14,285 nt of DNA from contig DASRFJ010000007.1 in NCBI GenBank assembly GCA_035651595.1, positions 1 through 14,285 on the forward strand. The letters run 5' to 3'. Positions 1 through 7,243 of this stretch are shown piece after piece. Position numbers and translations under genes: made by a program. The DNA is from JAFARZ01 sp035651595 (lineage in GTDB: Bacteria; Actinomycetota; Actinomycetes; Streptosporangiales; Streptosporangiaceae). How positions within the stretch are numbered: the stretch's first letter is position 1; each line of letters starts with the position of its first letter. The notes beneath the pieces are model-generated. The model was not told the DNA's origin. It worked only from the letters and a program-made list of their open reading frames with translations, and did no database searches.

Positions 1-9
1 TGAAAACTA

Positions 10-39
10 GCAAGTTTTTTCCGGAATCCGGTAACTTGC
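10..39. promoter_or_regulatory. Operator-like inverted repeat before the winged-helix gene
   Basis: A 7-bp perfect inverted repeat, GCAAGTT (10-16) and AACTTGC (33-39), flanks a second small palindrome, CCGGA-A-TCCGG (21-31). The nested symmetry sits at the 5' end of a winged-helix regulator gene and overlaps its possible TTG start. That arrangement suits an autoregulatory operator, though the window edge hides the promoter and the reading frame is open through the repeat. The symmetry is seen directly; the role is inferred. Confidence 0.35.
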
Positions 40-335
40 ATATCGTGGCCAGCTGGACTTTCCTCACCGCGCACGCCAGGGTTCTGCTGTGCGTCGCCCG
101 TGACCCAGGAGTACGCCTGCGGGACATGGCGGCCAGTCTCGGCATCACCGAACGAACCGCCTACGCCATCATCACGGACCTGACCGAGGCAGGATACGTG
201 GTCAAGGAGAAGGACGGCCGCCGTAACCGCTACCGCATCCAGGAGCATCTCCCGCTGCCAGAGCCTGCCGCCCGGGACCGTACCGTCGGCGAGCTGCTGG
301 CCCTGCTAGCCAGCACGGAACAGACCGCCACGTAA
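36..335 (+). CDS. Small winged helix-turn-helix transcriptional regulator
   Basis: This is a protein of about 99 residues that is nearly all one winged helix-turn-helix domain. The helix-turn-helix covers roughly residues 26-48 (LRDMAASLGITERTAYAII) and is followed by a basic wing around KEKDGRRNRYRI (57-68), as in MarR/ArsR-like DNA-binding proteins. There is no obvious ligand or metal-binding domain, and the last 30 residues are a Pro/Ala-rich linker plus a short helix. The start is uncertain: TTG at 36 is used here, GTG at 45 is equally possible, neither has a good ribosome site, and the frame stays open to the window edge. It may control the genes downstream or itself through the inverted repeat at 10-39. 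The fold assignment is firm; the target genes are unknown. Confidence 0.8.
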   Translation: MHIVASWTFLTAHARVLLCVARDPGVRLRDMAASLGITERTAYAIITDLTEAGYVVKEKDGRRNRYRIQEHLPLPEPAARDRTVGELLALLASTEQTAT

Positions 336-361
336 GAGGAGCAGTACACAGGTCACCGAAC

Positions 362-381
362 GGCGGGACGTTCATCCCTAT
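362..381 (+). promoter_or_regulatory. DosR-box-like palindrome upstream of the CBS fragment
   Basis: GGCGGGACGTTCATCCCTAT contains GGGAC (365-369), a 4-bp spacer and ATCCC (374-378). From memory the mycobacterial DosR consensus is TTSGGGACTWWAGTCCCSAA; I count 13 of 20 matches, with nine of ten core arm bases kept. It lies 66 bp before the ATG of the truncated CBS gene, a sensible position for an activator site. Confidence 0.35.
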
Positions 382-446
382 GGCTCGTGCTTGGACCGCG
401 ATGGCCTGAATCCCGTGTCCGGCACCCGCGGAAAGGAGCCGTCGCG

Positions 447-590
447 ATGAGCACCACGGTCAAGGACGTGATGACCACGAAGGTCGTCGCCGTCAAGAAA
501 GATGCCTCCGTCAAAGAGATGGCCGCCGGCTGCGCCAGCACCGGATATCCGCCGGCCGCCCATGTGCCCACCTCGGGTCCGCTGTTCTAA
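447..590 (+). pseudogene. Truncated CBS-domain protein (N-terminal fragment)
   Basis: The ATG at 447 has a good ribosome site (AAAGGAG, 432-438). The first ~27 residues (MSTTVKDVMTTKVVAVKKDA then SVKEMAA) match the start of CBS-pair proteins and closely resemble the intact CBS-BON protein at 7240-7905 (MNSTIKDVMTT). Homology stops abruptly near position 527. The frame then runs through unrelated sequence to a TAA at 588-590, giving a 47-residue product with no complete CBS motif. CBS pairs bind adenosine nucleotides and need about 120 residues, so this cannot fold as one. It is the stump of a second CBS gene whose translation start is still intact, and a DosR-like box lies upstream. A short peptide may still be made, but the parent function is lost. 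Confidence 0.75.
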
Positions 591-632
591 GACCATGAAC
601 AGGGAGTTCAACCTCGCCGCCAGCATGACACG

Positions 633-778
633 ATCGTGCCCGCCACGGTGGGGAAGATCCCTGGCGCCCAGGCGCTGGTCGGCGGCAACCTCGCGGCCTC
701 GAACGACTGGAACAACCAGCTAGCGCAGCGCATGGCGCCAGTCTTCGGTTTCGTGATGGGCATCACGTTCCTGCTGAT
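633..778 (+). pseudogene. MMPL/RND transporter fragment
   Basis: Reading the frame of the GTG at 636, about 48 codons give VPATVGKIPGAQALVGG, then DWNNQLAQRMAPVFGFVMG and a hydrophobic run ending near ITFLLM. This is the characteristic segment of MMPL-family lipid or drug exporters just before a transmembrane helix (GG..A...DWN.QL, then a membrane-entering helix). The family is about 700 residues long, and nothing else of it is present. The frame loses homology at about 778, exactly where a different gene fragment begins. There is no ribosome site before 636. I read it as an internal scrap of a deleted transporter gene, not an expressed protein. It is identified by motif resemblance only. Confidence 0.6.
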
Positions 779-1210
779 GTGCTCACCCCCTCCCATCCCG
801 AACTGCTCACGGTCGCCGCGGCCGGTGACTTCGAGGGGGTGCTGTCGTTCGGCATCGGCCTTGCCGGGCAGGGCGGCTACCACGTCTTCACGCTCACCAG
901 CCCGAGCCGGGTAGTGATCGACGTGAACCACGTCGCGCTCGGCACGTTCCCCGGCATCTGGAACATCACCAGCTGGCCGAAGTACTGGGCCGCGCAGTAC
1001 GCCTGGCTCAACGGCCATCAGCCGTGGCTGAGCAATCCGCCGGTGGTCGTCCAGGTGTGGGCACGCGGCCGGTACGACACCGCCGCGGTCATCCATCAGG
1101 TGAACCCGGACACCTTCAACGTCACCGTGCCCGGCGGGAAGGCCGTCATGGTCACCGGGACCCGGCCCGTCCGTGTCCCAGGCCCGTGGGTTATCACCAA
1201 GATCAGTTAG
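779..1210 (+). pseudogene. C-terminal part of an AMIN-like-domain protein
   Basis: The 143-codon frame begins at the junction with the MMPL fragment and ends at the TAG at 1208-1210. Residues 12-50 (VAAAGDFEGVLSFGIGLAG, then FTLTSPSRVVIDV) match the final strands of the AMIN-like domain found in exported actinomycete lipoproteins. The signal peptide, lipobox and N-terminal two thirds of that domain are missing. Residues 50-143 form a second region of unknown function, rich in Trp and Pro, containing GHQPWLSNPPVVVQVWARG and ending VTGTRPVRVPGPWVITKIS. No ribosome site precedes the GTG at 779. A whole parent protein would be secreted; this piece lacks the export signal and is probably dead. An alternative is a short expressed cytoplasmic protein, which I think unlikely. 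Confidence 0.6.
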
Positions 1211-1222
1211 CGGAGGTCGGAC

Positions 1223-1435
1223 ATGGACGCCTTTCCCAAGCTCGTCGCGGCGGGCCCGATGTTCTTCGTCAGCGCGTGGCTGCTCATGCTGTTCGCCGGC
1301 GTGGTCGGGACCGACGTGGGCATCCGCCCGTTCGGGTACGTCACCTCGATGGTGGTCACCATCGGCCTGTGGCTGGCGCTGGCTCCCGCGATCGGCGCGG
1401 CCGCCAGGTCGGCACCCGGTCACCCGAAAGAATGA
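1223..1435 (+). CDS. Small two-helix membrane protein, function unknown
   Basis: This 70-residue protein starts with ATG after a ribosome site (CGGAGGTCGGAC, 1211-1222). Two hydrophobic segments, about residues 11-29 (AGPMFFVSAWLLMLFAGVV) and 38-60 (GYVTSMVVTIGLWLALAPAI), are joined by a short loop containing GTDVGIRPFG. This fits a helical hairpin in the cell membrane with both ends on the same side. The tail is short and polar. I recognise no named family. It begins 12 bp after the AMIN-like remnant, so it was probably the last gene of that operon and has kept its own ribosome site. Its last 16 bp overlap the 3' end of the convergent acetate kinase gene, which leaves no room for a terminator between them. 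Confidence 0.6.
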   Translation: MDAFPKLVAAGPMFFVSAWLLMLFAGVVGTDVGIRPFGYVTSMVVTIGLWLALAPAIGAAARSAPGHPKE

Positions 1436-2523
1436 CGTAACCCGAGGACCGTCCGGACCTGGCGGGCGATCTCTAGGTCCTCGCGGGCGGCGATCACCGC
1501 GGCCCGCACCGGGGCGTCCGGCGTGCCGATCTCCCGGTCGCCGGTCCCGGACTCATTACGCGCGGCATCGCCCCGTATGCCGAGGAATCCGAGCGCGTCC
1601 ATCGCCCGGGACCGGATCTCGGCGGAGTTCTCCCCGACGCCGCCGGTGAACACCAGCAGGTCCAGGCCGCCGAGGGCGGCGGTCATGGCGGCCGCGGCTC
1701 CGGCCAGCCGGTGCAGGTACACGTCCCGCGCCAGCACCGCCCGGGCGTCCCCGGACGAAGCCCGCGCGAGGATCTCGCGCATGTCCGCGGTCCCGGCCAG
1801 CCCGTACAGCCCGGACCGGTATTCCAGCGTGGCGGCCAGCTCCGCGGCCGGCATCCCCGCGTGGGACTCCAGCCACAGCACCAGGCCGGGATCCACCGAT
1901 CCGGACCTGGTCGCCATGACCAGCCCGTCCAGCGGCGTGAACCCCATCGTGGTGTCCACCGAGCGGCCGTCCAGGACCGCGCACAGCGACGCCCCGGCGC
2001 CCAGGTGGCAGCTGACGATCCGGGAGGCGCCGCCGGGAACCAGCTCCGCCGCGCGCCGCGACACGTACGCGTGCGAAAGGCCGTGGAATCCGTACCGCCG
2101 CAGGGTCCACCGCTGCCGCCATTCGGCGGGCAGCGCGAACGTCGACGCCGCCTCCGGAAGAGAAGCATGGAACGCGGTGTCGAAGCAAGCCACGGCCGGC
2201 ACATCCGGGAGCACGGCGGACACCGCGTCGAGCGCGGCCAGCGATTTCGGCTGGTGCAGCGGGGCCAGGTCGGTCAGTGACTCAAGCCGCTGCCGCACCG
2301 CGGCGTCCACGACGACCGGGGACTGAAACAAGGTCCCGCCGTGCACGATCCGGTGCCCGGCCGCGGCCACGCCGCCGAACGTCGACAGAGCGGATTTCAG
2401 TGTCTCTGTGTCGGCCGCGCCGCGTGGCGCCGGCAGATCAGCGGAGGCCACCACCAAATCGGAGCCGGAGAGCACGCGCAGTTTCAGGCTGCTGGATCCG
2501 GCGTTGACGATCAGTATTTCCAC
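1420..2523 (-). CDS. ackA: Acetate kinase
   Basis: Acetate kinase interconverts acetyl phosphate + ADP and acetate + ATP in the cytoplasm. The 367-residue product carries the ASKHA-fold signatures: ILIVNAGSSSLK at the N-terminus, GHRIVHGG (56-63), APLH (87-90), FDTAFH (114-119), RRYGFHGLSH (142-151), DTTMGFTPLDG (190-200), TRSGSVDP (205-212) and FTGGVGENS (292-300). The expected acid, Arg and His residues are present. The usual HLGNG loop reads HLGAG (173-177), so its Asn is Ala. It is about 30 residues shorter than typical enzymes of about 400. The GTG at 2521-2523 is chosen because the conserved N-terminus begins at once; it overlaps the end of the phosphoketolase gene by 13 bp, pointing to translational coupling. 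As last gene of the operon it would harvest ATP from phosphoketolase-made acetyl phosphate. Confidence 0.95.
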   Translation of the reverse strand: MEILIVNAGSSSLKLRVLSGSDLVVASADLPAPRGAADTETLKSALSTFGGVAAAGHRIVHGGTLFQSPVVVDAAVRQRLESLTDLAPLHQPKSLAALDAVSAVLPDVPAVACFDTAFHASLPEAASTFALPAEWRQRWTLRRYGFHGLSHAYVSRRAAELVPGGASRIVSCHLGAGASLCAVLDGRSVDTTMGFTPLDGLVMATRSGSVDPGLVLWLESHAGMPAAELAATLEYRSGLYGLAGTADMREILARASSGDARAVLARDVYLHRLAGAAAAMTAALGGLDLLVFTGGVGENSAEIRSRAMDALGFLGIRGDAARNESGTGDREIGTPDAPVRAAVIAAREDLEIARQVRTVLGLRHSFG

Positions 2524-4877
2524 GCCCAGTCCCTGATCTCGGGCGCGTCTTCGCCTTCTTGCCGGGTGTAGGCGCGGCAGGCGATGCGTTTGTCGGCCAT
2601 GAGCTGGCGCAGGTGCCCGGTTGTGGCGGACAGCCCGGGTACCCGGTCGATGACGTCCATCACCAGGTGGAACCGGTCCAGGTCGTTGAGCATCACCATG
2701 TCGAACGGCGTGGTGGTGGTGCCTTCCTCTTTGTAGCCGCGGACGTGGAAGTTGGAGTGCCCGGCGCGCCGGTAGGTGAGCCGGTGGATCAGCCACGGGT
2801 ACCCGTGATAAGCGAAGATCACCGGCACGTTCACGCCGAACAGCGCGTCGAACTCCGCGTCGGACATGCCGTGCGGATGCTCGGTGTCCGGCTGAAGCCG
2901 CATCAGGTCGACCACGTTGACGACGCGCACCTTGAGCGACGTCAGGTGCTCGCGCAGGATCGACGCGGCGGCGAGGATCTCCAGGGTCGGGATGTCGCCG
3001 CAGCACGCGAGCACCACGTCGGGTGCGCCGCCGGCGTCGGTGGACGCCCAGTCCCAGATCCCCGCGCCGCGGGTGCAGTGGATGACCGCCTCGTCCATCG
3101 GCAGCCAGTTGAACTGCGGCTGCTTCCCGGCCACGATCACGTTCACGTAGTGCCGGGACCGCAGGCAATGGTCCGCGACCGACAGCAGGCAGTTCGTGTC
3201 CGGCGGCAGGTAGACCCGGATCACCGACGCCTTCTTGTTCACGACGTGATCGATGAAACCGGGATCCTGGTGGGAGAACCCGTTGTGGTCCTGCCGCCAC
3301 ACCAGGGACGAGAGCAGGTAGTTCAGCGACGCGACCGGCCGCCGCCACGGGATGTCCCGGGTGACCTTGAGCCACTTGGCGTGCTGGTTGAACATCGAGT
3401 CGATGATGTGGATGAACGCCTCGTAGCAGTTGAACAGGCCGTGCCGCCCGGTGAGCAGGTAGCCTTCCAGCCACCCCTGGCACAGGTGCTCGGACAGCAC
3501 CTCCATGACCCGCCCGTCCGGCGCGAGGTGGTCGTCGCCGGGCAGGATCTGCCCGTCGAAGGCCCGGTCCGTCACCTGGAATACGTCCTGGAGCCGGTTG
3601 GATGCCGTCTCGTCGGGGCCGAACAGCCGGAACGAAGCAGGGTTCGCCGTTATGACATCCCTGAGCCAGGAGCCGAGGACACGGGTAGGCTCCGAGACTC
3701 CGTCGCCGGGCTTGGTCACGTCTACCGCGTAGGACCGGAAGTCCGGCAGGGCCAGGTCGCGCAGCAGCAGCCCGCCGTTGGCGTGCGGGTTCGCGCCCAT
3801 CCGCCGGTACTCGCTCGGCGCCAGCCTGGCGATCTCCGGCAGCAGGGCACCGGCGTCATCGAACAGCTCCGCGGGCCGGTACGACCGCAGCCACTGCTCC
3901 AGCAGCGCCAGATGCTCCGGGTTCGTCCGGGCCGCCGCGATCGGCACCTGGTGCGCCCGCCACGTCCCCTCGACCGGGAGCCCGTCGACGACCTTGGGCC
4001 CGGTCCAGCCCTTCGGCGTGCGCAGCACGATCGCCGGCCACTTCGGCCGCGTCAGATCGCCGTCTTCGCGGGCCCGTCGCTGGATCGCGTGGATCTCGGT
4101 GACCGCCGCGTCCATGACCTCGGCGAGCCGCTGGTGCACCAACGCGGGATCAGCACCCTCGACCACGTGCACCTGGTAGCCGTAGCCGCGCAGCAGCGAC
4201 TCCAGTTCCTCGCCGGGGATCCGCGCCAGCACAGTGGGGTTCGCGATCTTGTACCCGTTCAGGTGCAGGATGGGCAGCACCGCGCCGTCCCGCGCGGGAT
4301 CGAGGAACTTATTCGAATGCCAGGAACCAGCCAGCGGCCCGGTTTCCGCCTCGCCGTCCCCGATCACGCATGCCACGATCAGGTCCGGGTTGTCGAACGC
4401 GGCGCCGTACGCGTGTGCCAGCGAATACCCTAGCTCGCCGCCCTCGTGGATCGAACCGGGTGTTTCCGGCGCGACGTGCGACGGGATCCCGCCGGGAAAC
4501 GAGAACTGCTTGAACAGCTTCGCCATGCCCGCCGCGTCCGGCGTGATCGCCGGATACAGCTCGCTGTAGGAGCCCTCCAGGTACGTGTTCGCGACCATCC
4601 CGGGGCCGCCGTGACCCGGCCCGGCCACGTAGATGACGTTCAGGTCCCAGTTCCTGATCACCCGGTTCAGGTGCGCGTAGATCAGGTTCAGCCCCGGCGT
4701 CGTGCCCCAGTGCCCGAGCAGCCGCGGCTTCACGTGCTCCGCCCGCAGCGGCTCGGTCAGCAGCGGATTACCTAGCAGGTAAATCTGCCCCACCGACAGG
4801 TAATTCGCCGCCCGCCACCACGCGTCGATAAGCCCCAGCTCAGCCGGAGTCAGCGGGCCGGTTTCCGTAATGGTCAC
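2511..4877 (-). CDS. xfp: Phosphoketolase (xylulose-5-P/fructose-6-P)
   Basis: This thiamine-diphosphate enzyme splits xylulose 5-phosphate or fructose 6-phosphate with phosphate, giving acetyl phosphate plus glyceraldehyde 3-phosphate or erythrose 4-phosphate. At 788 residues it has the family's full length. Visible motifs are GHWGTTPG (55-62), GPGHGGPGMVANTYLEG (86-102), SFPGGIPSHVAPETPGSIHE (126-145), the ThDP site IGDGEAETGP (172-181) with the matching Asn in LHLNGYKI (204-211), GANPHANGG, LFGPDETASNRL, VMEVLSEHLCQGWLEGY and WRQDHNGFSHQDPGF. Nothing is missing. The GTG start (4875-4877) has AAAAGGGG 8 bases upstream. It lies 35 bp after the GNAT/synthetase stop and overlaps ackA, the classic xfp-ackA pair. 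Which sugar phosphate it prefers cannot be told from sequence. Confidence 0.97.
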   Translation of the reverse strand: MTITETGPLTPAELGLIDAWWRAANYLSVGQIYLLGNPLLTEPLRAEHVKPRLLGHWGTTPGLNLIYAHLNRVIRNWDLNVIYVAGPGHGGPGMVANTYLEGSYSELYPAITPDAAGMAKLFKQFSFPGGIPSHVAPETPGSIHEGGELGYSLAHAYGAAFDNPDLIVACVIGDGEAETGPLAGSWHSNKFLDPARDGAVLPILHLNGYKIANPTVLARIPGEELESLLRGYGYQVHVVEGADPALVHQRLAEVMDAAVTEIHAIQRRAREDGDLTRPKWPAIVLRTPKGWTGPKVVDGLPVEGTWRAHQVPIAAARTNPEHLALLEQWLRSYRPAELFDDAGALLPEIARLAPSEYRRMGANPHANGGLLLRDLALPDFRSYAVDVTKPGDGVSEPTRVLGSWLRDVITANPASFRLFGPDETASNRLQDVFQVTDRAFDGQILPGDDHLAPDGRVMEVLSEHLCQGWLEGYLLTGRHGLFNCYEAFIHIIDSMFNQHAKWLKVTRDIPWRRPVASLNYLLSSLVWRQDHNGFSHQDPGFIDHVVNKKASVIRVYLPPDTNCLLSVADHCLRSRHYVNVIVAGKQPQFNWLPMDEAVIHCTRGAGIWDWASTDAGGAPDVVLACCGDIPTLEILAAASILREHLTSLKVRVVNVVDLMRLQPDTEHPHGMSDAEFDALFGVNVPVIFAYHGYPWLIHRLTYRRAGHSNFHVRGYKEEGTTTTPFDMVMLNDLDRFHLVMDVIDRVPGLSATTGHLRQLMADKRIACRAYTRQEGEDAPEIRDWAWKY

Positions 4878-4912
4878 TTATTTAACCCCTTTTATTCAGA
4901 ACGACAGTGGTG

Positions 4913-7243
4913 TCACCGCAATTTTCTCAAGAACGGATCCTGAGGCTCACGCGGCATCACCTTTACCCGCGCGTCAATGGCCGGCGTCCCGGTGGGCCCG
5001 AGGTCCAGTTCGATGACTTCGGGCAGGTCGTCCGCCAGCCGGGACACCCGCAGCAGCAGGTCACGCACCGCGGGCACGTCCGCAGAATGGATCGACCGGG
5101 TCATCGCCTCCGCGTCCGCGTCGGTGAGCGGCGCGAACCGTGCGGTAGGCCCGCACATCACGAGCGGCCCGAACACGTGGTCGTCGGTGACGCGCACGAT
5201 CACGTCCGCCCCGGCCTGCGGGATGCCGTAGCAACCGAGCAGGCCGGCGGTCTCGGCGGGGGAGAGCCAGCCGCCGTCGTGATGTCTGTCCAAGTAGCCG
5301 CGGACAAGGGTGTGCGCGTCCCATGTTCGTACGTCGGGGAAGCTGGGCACCTCGCCGCGCGGCGCCGTGCGCCACGCCCCGTAACTGGCGGCGCGCGCGA
5401 TCGCGGCGGCGGCCGCTTCCGGGTATGCGTAGGACGGGATCCGTTCGTCCAGCAGGCGCACTGACTCCGCCTGGTCCAGCACGACCGCGGCGAACGGGAC
5501 GGTTACCTTCGCTTGCTCGATGGCTGCGACCAGGTCACCGGTGGCGCCTGTCGGCAGCACCAGCGCGATCATCGCGTCGACCGTCTCGTCGGCGGCGATC
5601 AGCTCGAGCACCTGCCGGAAGTCGTCGCCGCCGATCGCGGCGGTGGTGTCCACCGGCCCGGTGACCGCGCCGGTGTCCGGGATCAGCGTGCGCAGCTTGC
5701 GCCGGTTCAGGCCGCGCGGCCGGTGCACGGTCAGGCCCAGGTCGGCGCACGCGTCGGCGGCGAGCACCCCGGCGCCACCCACGTTCGACACGATCGCCAC
5801 GGTCCGGCCGGCCGGCACCGGCTGGGTGGCGAGGAACGCCGTCGTCTCGATCAGCTCGCCGAGACCGGGCAGTGCGATGATGCCGGCCTGCTCGAACAGC
5901 GCTTCCCGGCTGACCAGCGGGGACGCGGCTGCCGCGGTGTGCGAGGCGGCGGCCTGCTGGCCCGCCTCGGACCGCGCGGCGTCCACGACGAGCACCGGCA
6001 TGCTGGCGCCGACCCGGCGCGCTGTCCTGGCGAACTTGCGCGGGTTGCCGAACGATTCGATGTACAGCACGGCGAGCTTGGTGAGCCCATCCTGCTCCCA
6101 CCACATCAGCAGGTCGTTGCTCGACACGTCCAGCTTGTCGCCGACCGACGCGAACGAAGAGACCCCGATGCCGAGCCGGGACAGCTGGTCCACCACGGCC
6201 AGGCCGAGCCCGCCGGACTGCATGACCAGGCCCGCGACGCCGGGCTTGGGGTGGCTCGCGGCGAACGTGGCGTCCAGGCCGATACTGGGCACTGCGACCC
6301 CGAAGCAGTTGGGGCCGACCAGCCGCATGCCGTGCCGTCGGCAGGCGGCGAGCAGGTCAGCGCTGGCGGCGACCTCGAGCCCCGAGGTGATGACGACGAG
6401 CGCCTGCACGCCACGCTTGCCACATTCCTCTGCGACGCTAAGCACGGCGGGGGCGGGCACCGCTACCACCGCGAGTTCGGGCGGCTCGGGCAGGTCGGCG
6501 ACCGACGGCACGCAGTGCACGCCGCCGACCTGATGCGCGCGCGGGTTCACCGCGTACAGCCGGCCCTGGTAGCCCGCGGTCCGTATGTTGTCGATGATCG
6601 TCCGGCCGACCGTGCCCGTCCTGCGGCTGGCGCCGATCACCACGACGGATTCCGGCGCGAGCACGTGCCGCAGGCTCGCGGCGTCGGCCGCGCGTTCTCG
6701 CCGCGCCACCTTGTCCAGGTAGGCGTCCAGCACGGTACCGGTATCGTCCGATGGCAGCGGAATACGCACCTCTACCACTCCCTGTTCTGTGCGGCGCTGG
6801 ACGGGCAGCCCGGCGTCCGCGAAGACGTGCAGCATGGGCCAGTTCTCCGCGAGGGTCTGCGCGGTGAGCGCCGTGATCTGCTGGGTCCTGGCGATCGAGA
6901 CGAGGTGCTCGAGCAGCAGCGTGGCGATGCCCTTGTGGTGCATGTGGTCGGCGACCGCGAAGGCTACCTCAGCGGTCTTGTCGCCTGCCGCTACGTCGTA
7001 GCTGGCGACGCCGATGACCTCGCCGTCGCTGAGCGCGAGCAGCGCGACCCGGCCGGGCGGCGGATCGGTGCACACCCGCCGCGCCTCGGTTTCCGCGGCC
7101 AGCCTGCTGATGTTGAAGAACCGCAGGTATATGTTGTCCGGCGACATCGCCTCGTGCATGGCCTTGACCGCGTCGAAGTCTCCTGGCGTGGCGGACCGGA
7201 TCTCGACGATCTGCCCGTCCGCCAGGAGCGCGTGTACGTTCAT
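4913..7243 (-). CDS. GNAT acetyltransferase / ADP-forming acyl-CoA synthetase-like fusion with degraded ATP-grasp domain
   Basis: This 776-residue protein has an N-terminal GNAT domain (about 13-160; acetyl-CoA loop near HHKGIATLLLEHL, 102-114). A Rossmann CoA-binding domain follows (193-290, VVVIGASRRTGTVG), then two succinyl-CoA-ligase-like domains (about 310-620) with the putative phosphohistidine loop AASHTAAAA (His435). Relatives of about 900 residues end in a complete ATP-grasp domain. Here it is reduced to about 110 residues (655-765): GIPQAGADVIV runs straight into RVTDDHVFGPLVM, and GPTARFAPLTDADAEAM into ADVPAVRDLLLRVSRLADDL, so the nucleotide-binding core is absent. ATP- or ADP-linked synthetase activity is therefore doubtful; CoA binding and acetyl transfer, as in Pat-type lysine acetyltransferases, could remain. 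The start overlaps the CBS-BON stop as ATGA. Confidence 0.85.
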   Translation of the reverse strand: MNVHALLADGQIVEIRSATPGDFDAVKAMHEAMSPDNIYLRFFNISRLAAETEARRVCTDPPPGRVALLALSDGEVIGVASYDVAAGDKTAEVAFAVADHMHHKGIATLLLEHLVSIARTQQITALTAQTLAENWPMLHVFADAGLPVQRRTEQGVVEVRIPLPSDDTGTVLDAYLDKVARRERAADAASLRHVLAPESVVVIGASRRTGTVGRTIIDNIRTAGYQGRLYAVNPRAHQVGGVHCVPSVADLPEPPELAVVAVPAPAVLSVAEECGKRGVQALVVITSGLEVAASADLLAACRRHGMRLVGPNCFGVAVPSIGLDATFAASHPKPGVAGLVMQSGGLGLAVVDQLSRLGIGVSSFASVGDKLDVSSNDLLMWWEQDGLTKLAVLYIESFGNPRKFARTARRVGASMPVLVVDAARSEAGQQAAASHTAAAASPLVSREALFEQAGIIALPGLGELIETTAFLATQPVPAGRTVAIVSNVGGAGVLAADACADLGLTVHRPRGLNRRKLRTLIPDTGAVTGPVDTTAAIGGDDFRQVLELIAADETVDAMIALVLPTGATGDLVAAIEQAKVTVPFAAVVLDQAESVRLLDERIPSYAYPEAAAAAIARAASYGAWRTAPRGEVPSFPDVRTWDAHTLVRGYLDRHHDGGWLSPAETAGLLGCYGIPQAGADVIVRVTDDHVFGPLVMCGPTARFAPLTDADAEAMTRSIHSADVPAVRDLLLRVSRLADDLPEVIELDLGPTGTPAIDARVKVMPREPQDPFLRKLR

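Noticed and set aside
447..1210. Insertion sequence as the cause of the gene mosaic
   Set aside because: No transposase reading frame, terminal inverted repeats or target duplications could be found at the junctions.
608..1423. 271-codon minus-strand open frame across the pseudogene mosaic
   Set aside because: Its composition is highly Arg/Gly/Asp biased and it crosses several fragments whose plus-strand reading has clear homology; no ribosome site.
2559..4433. Long plus-strand open frame opposite phosphoketolase
   Set aside because: It lacks recognisable motifs, is rich in Arg/Val/Pro as expected from a GC-rich complementary frame, and the opposite strand encodes a complete phosphoketolase.
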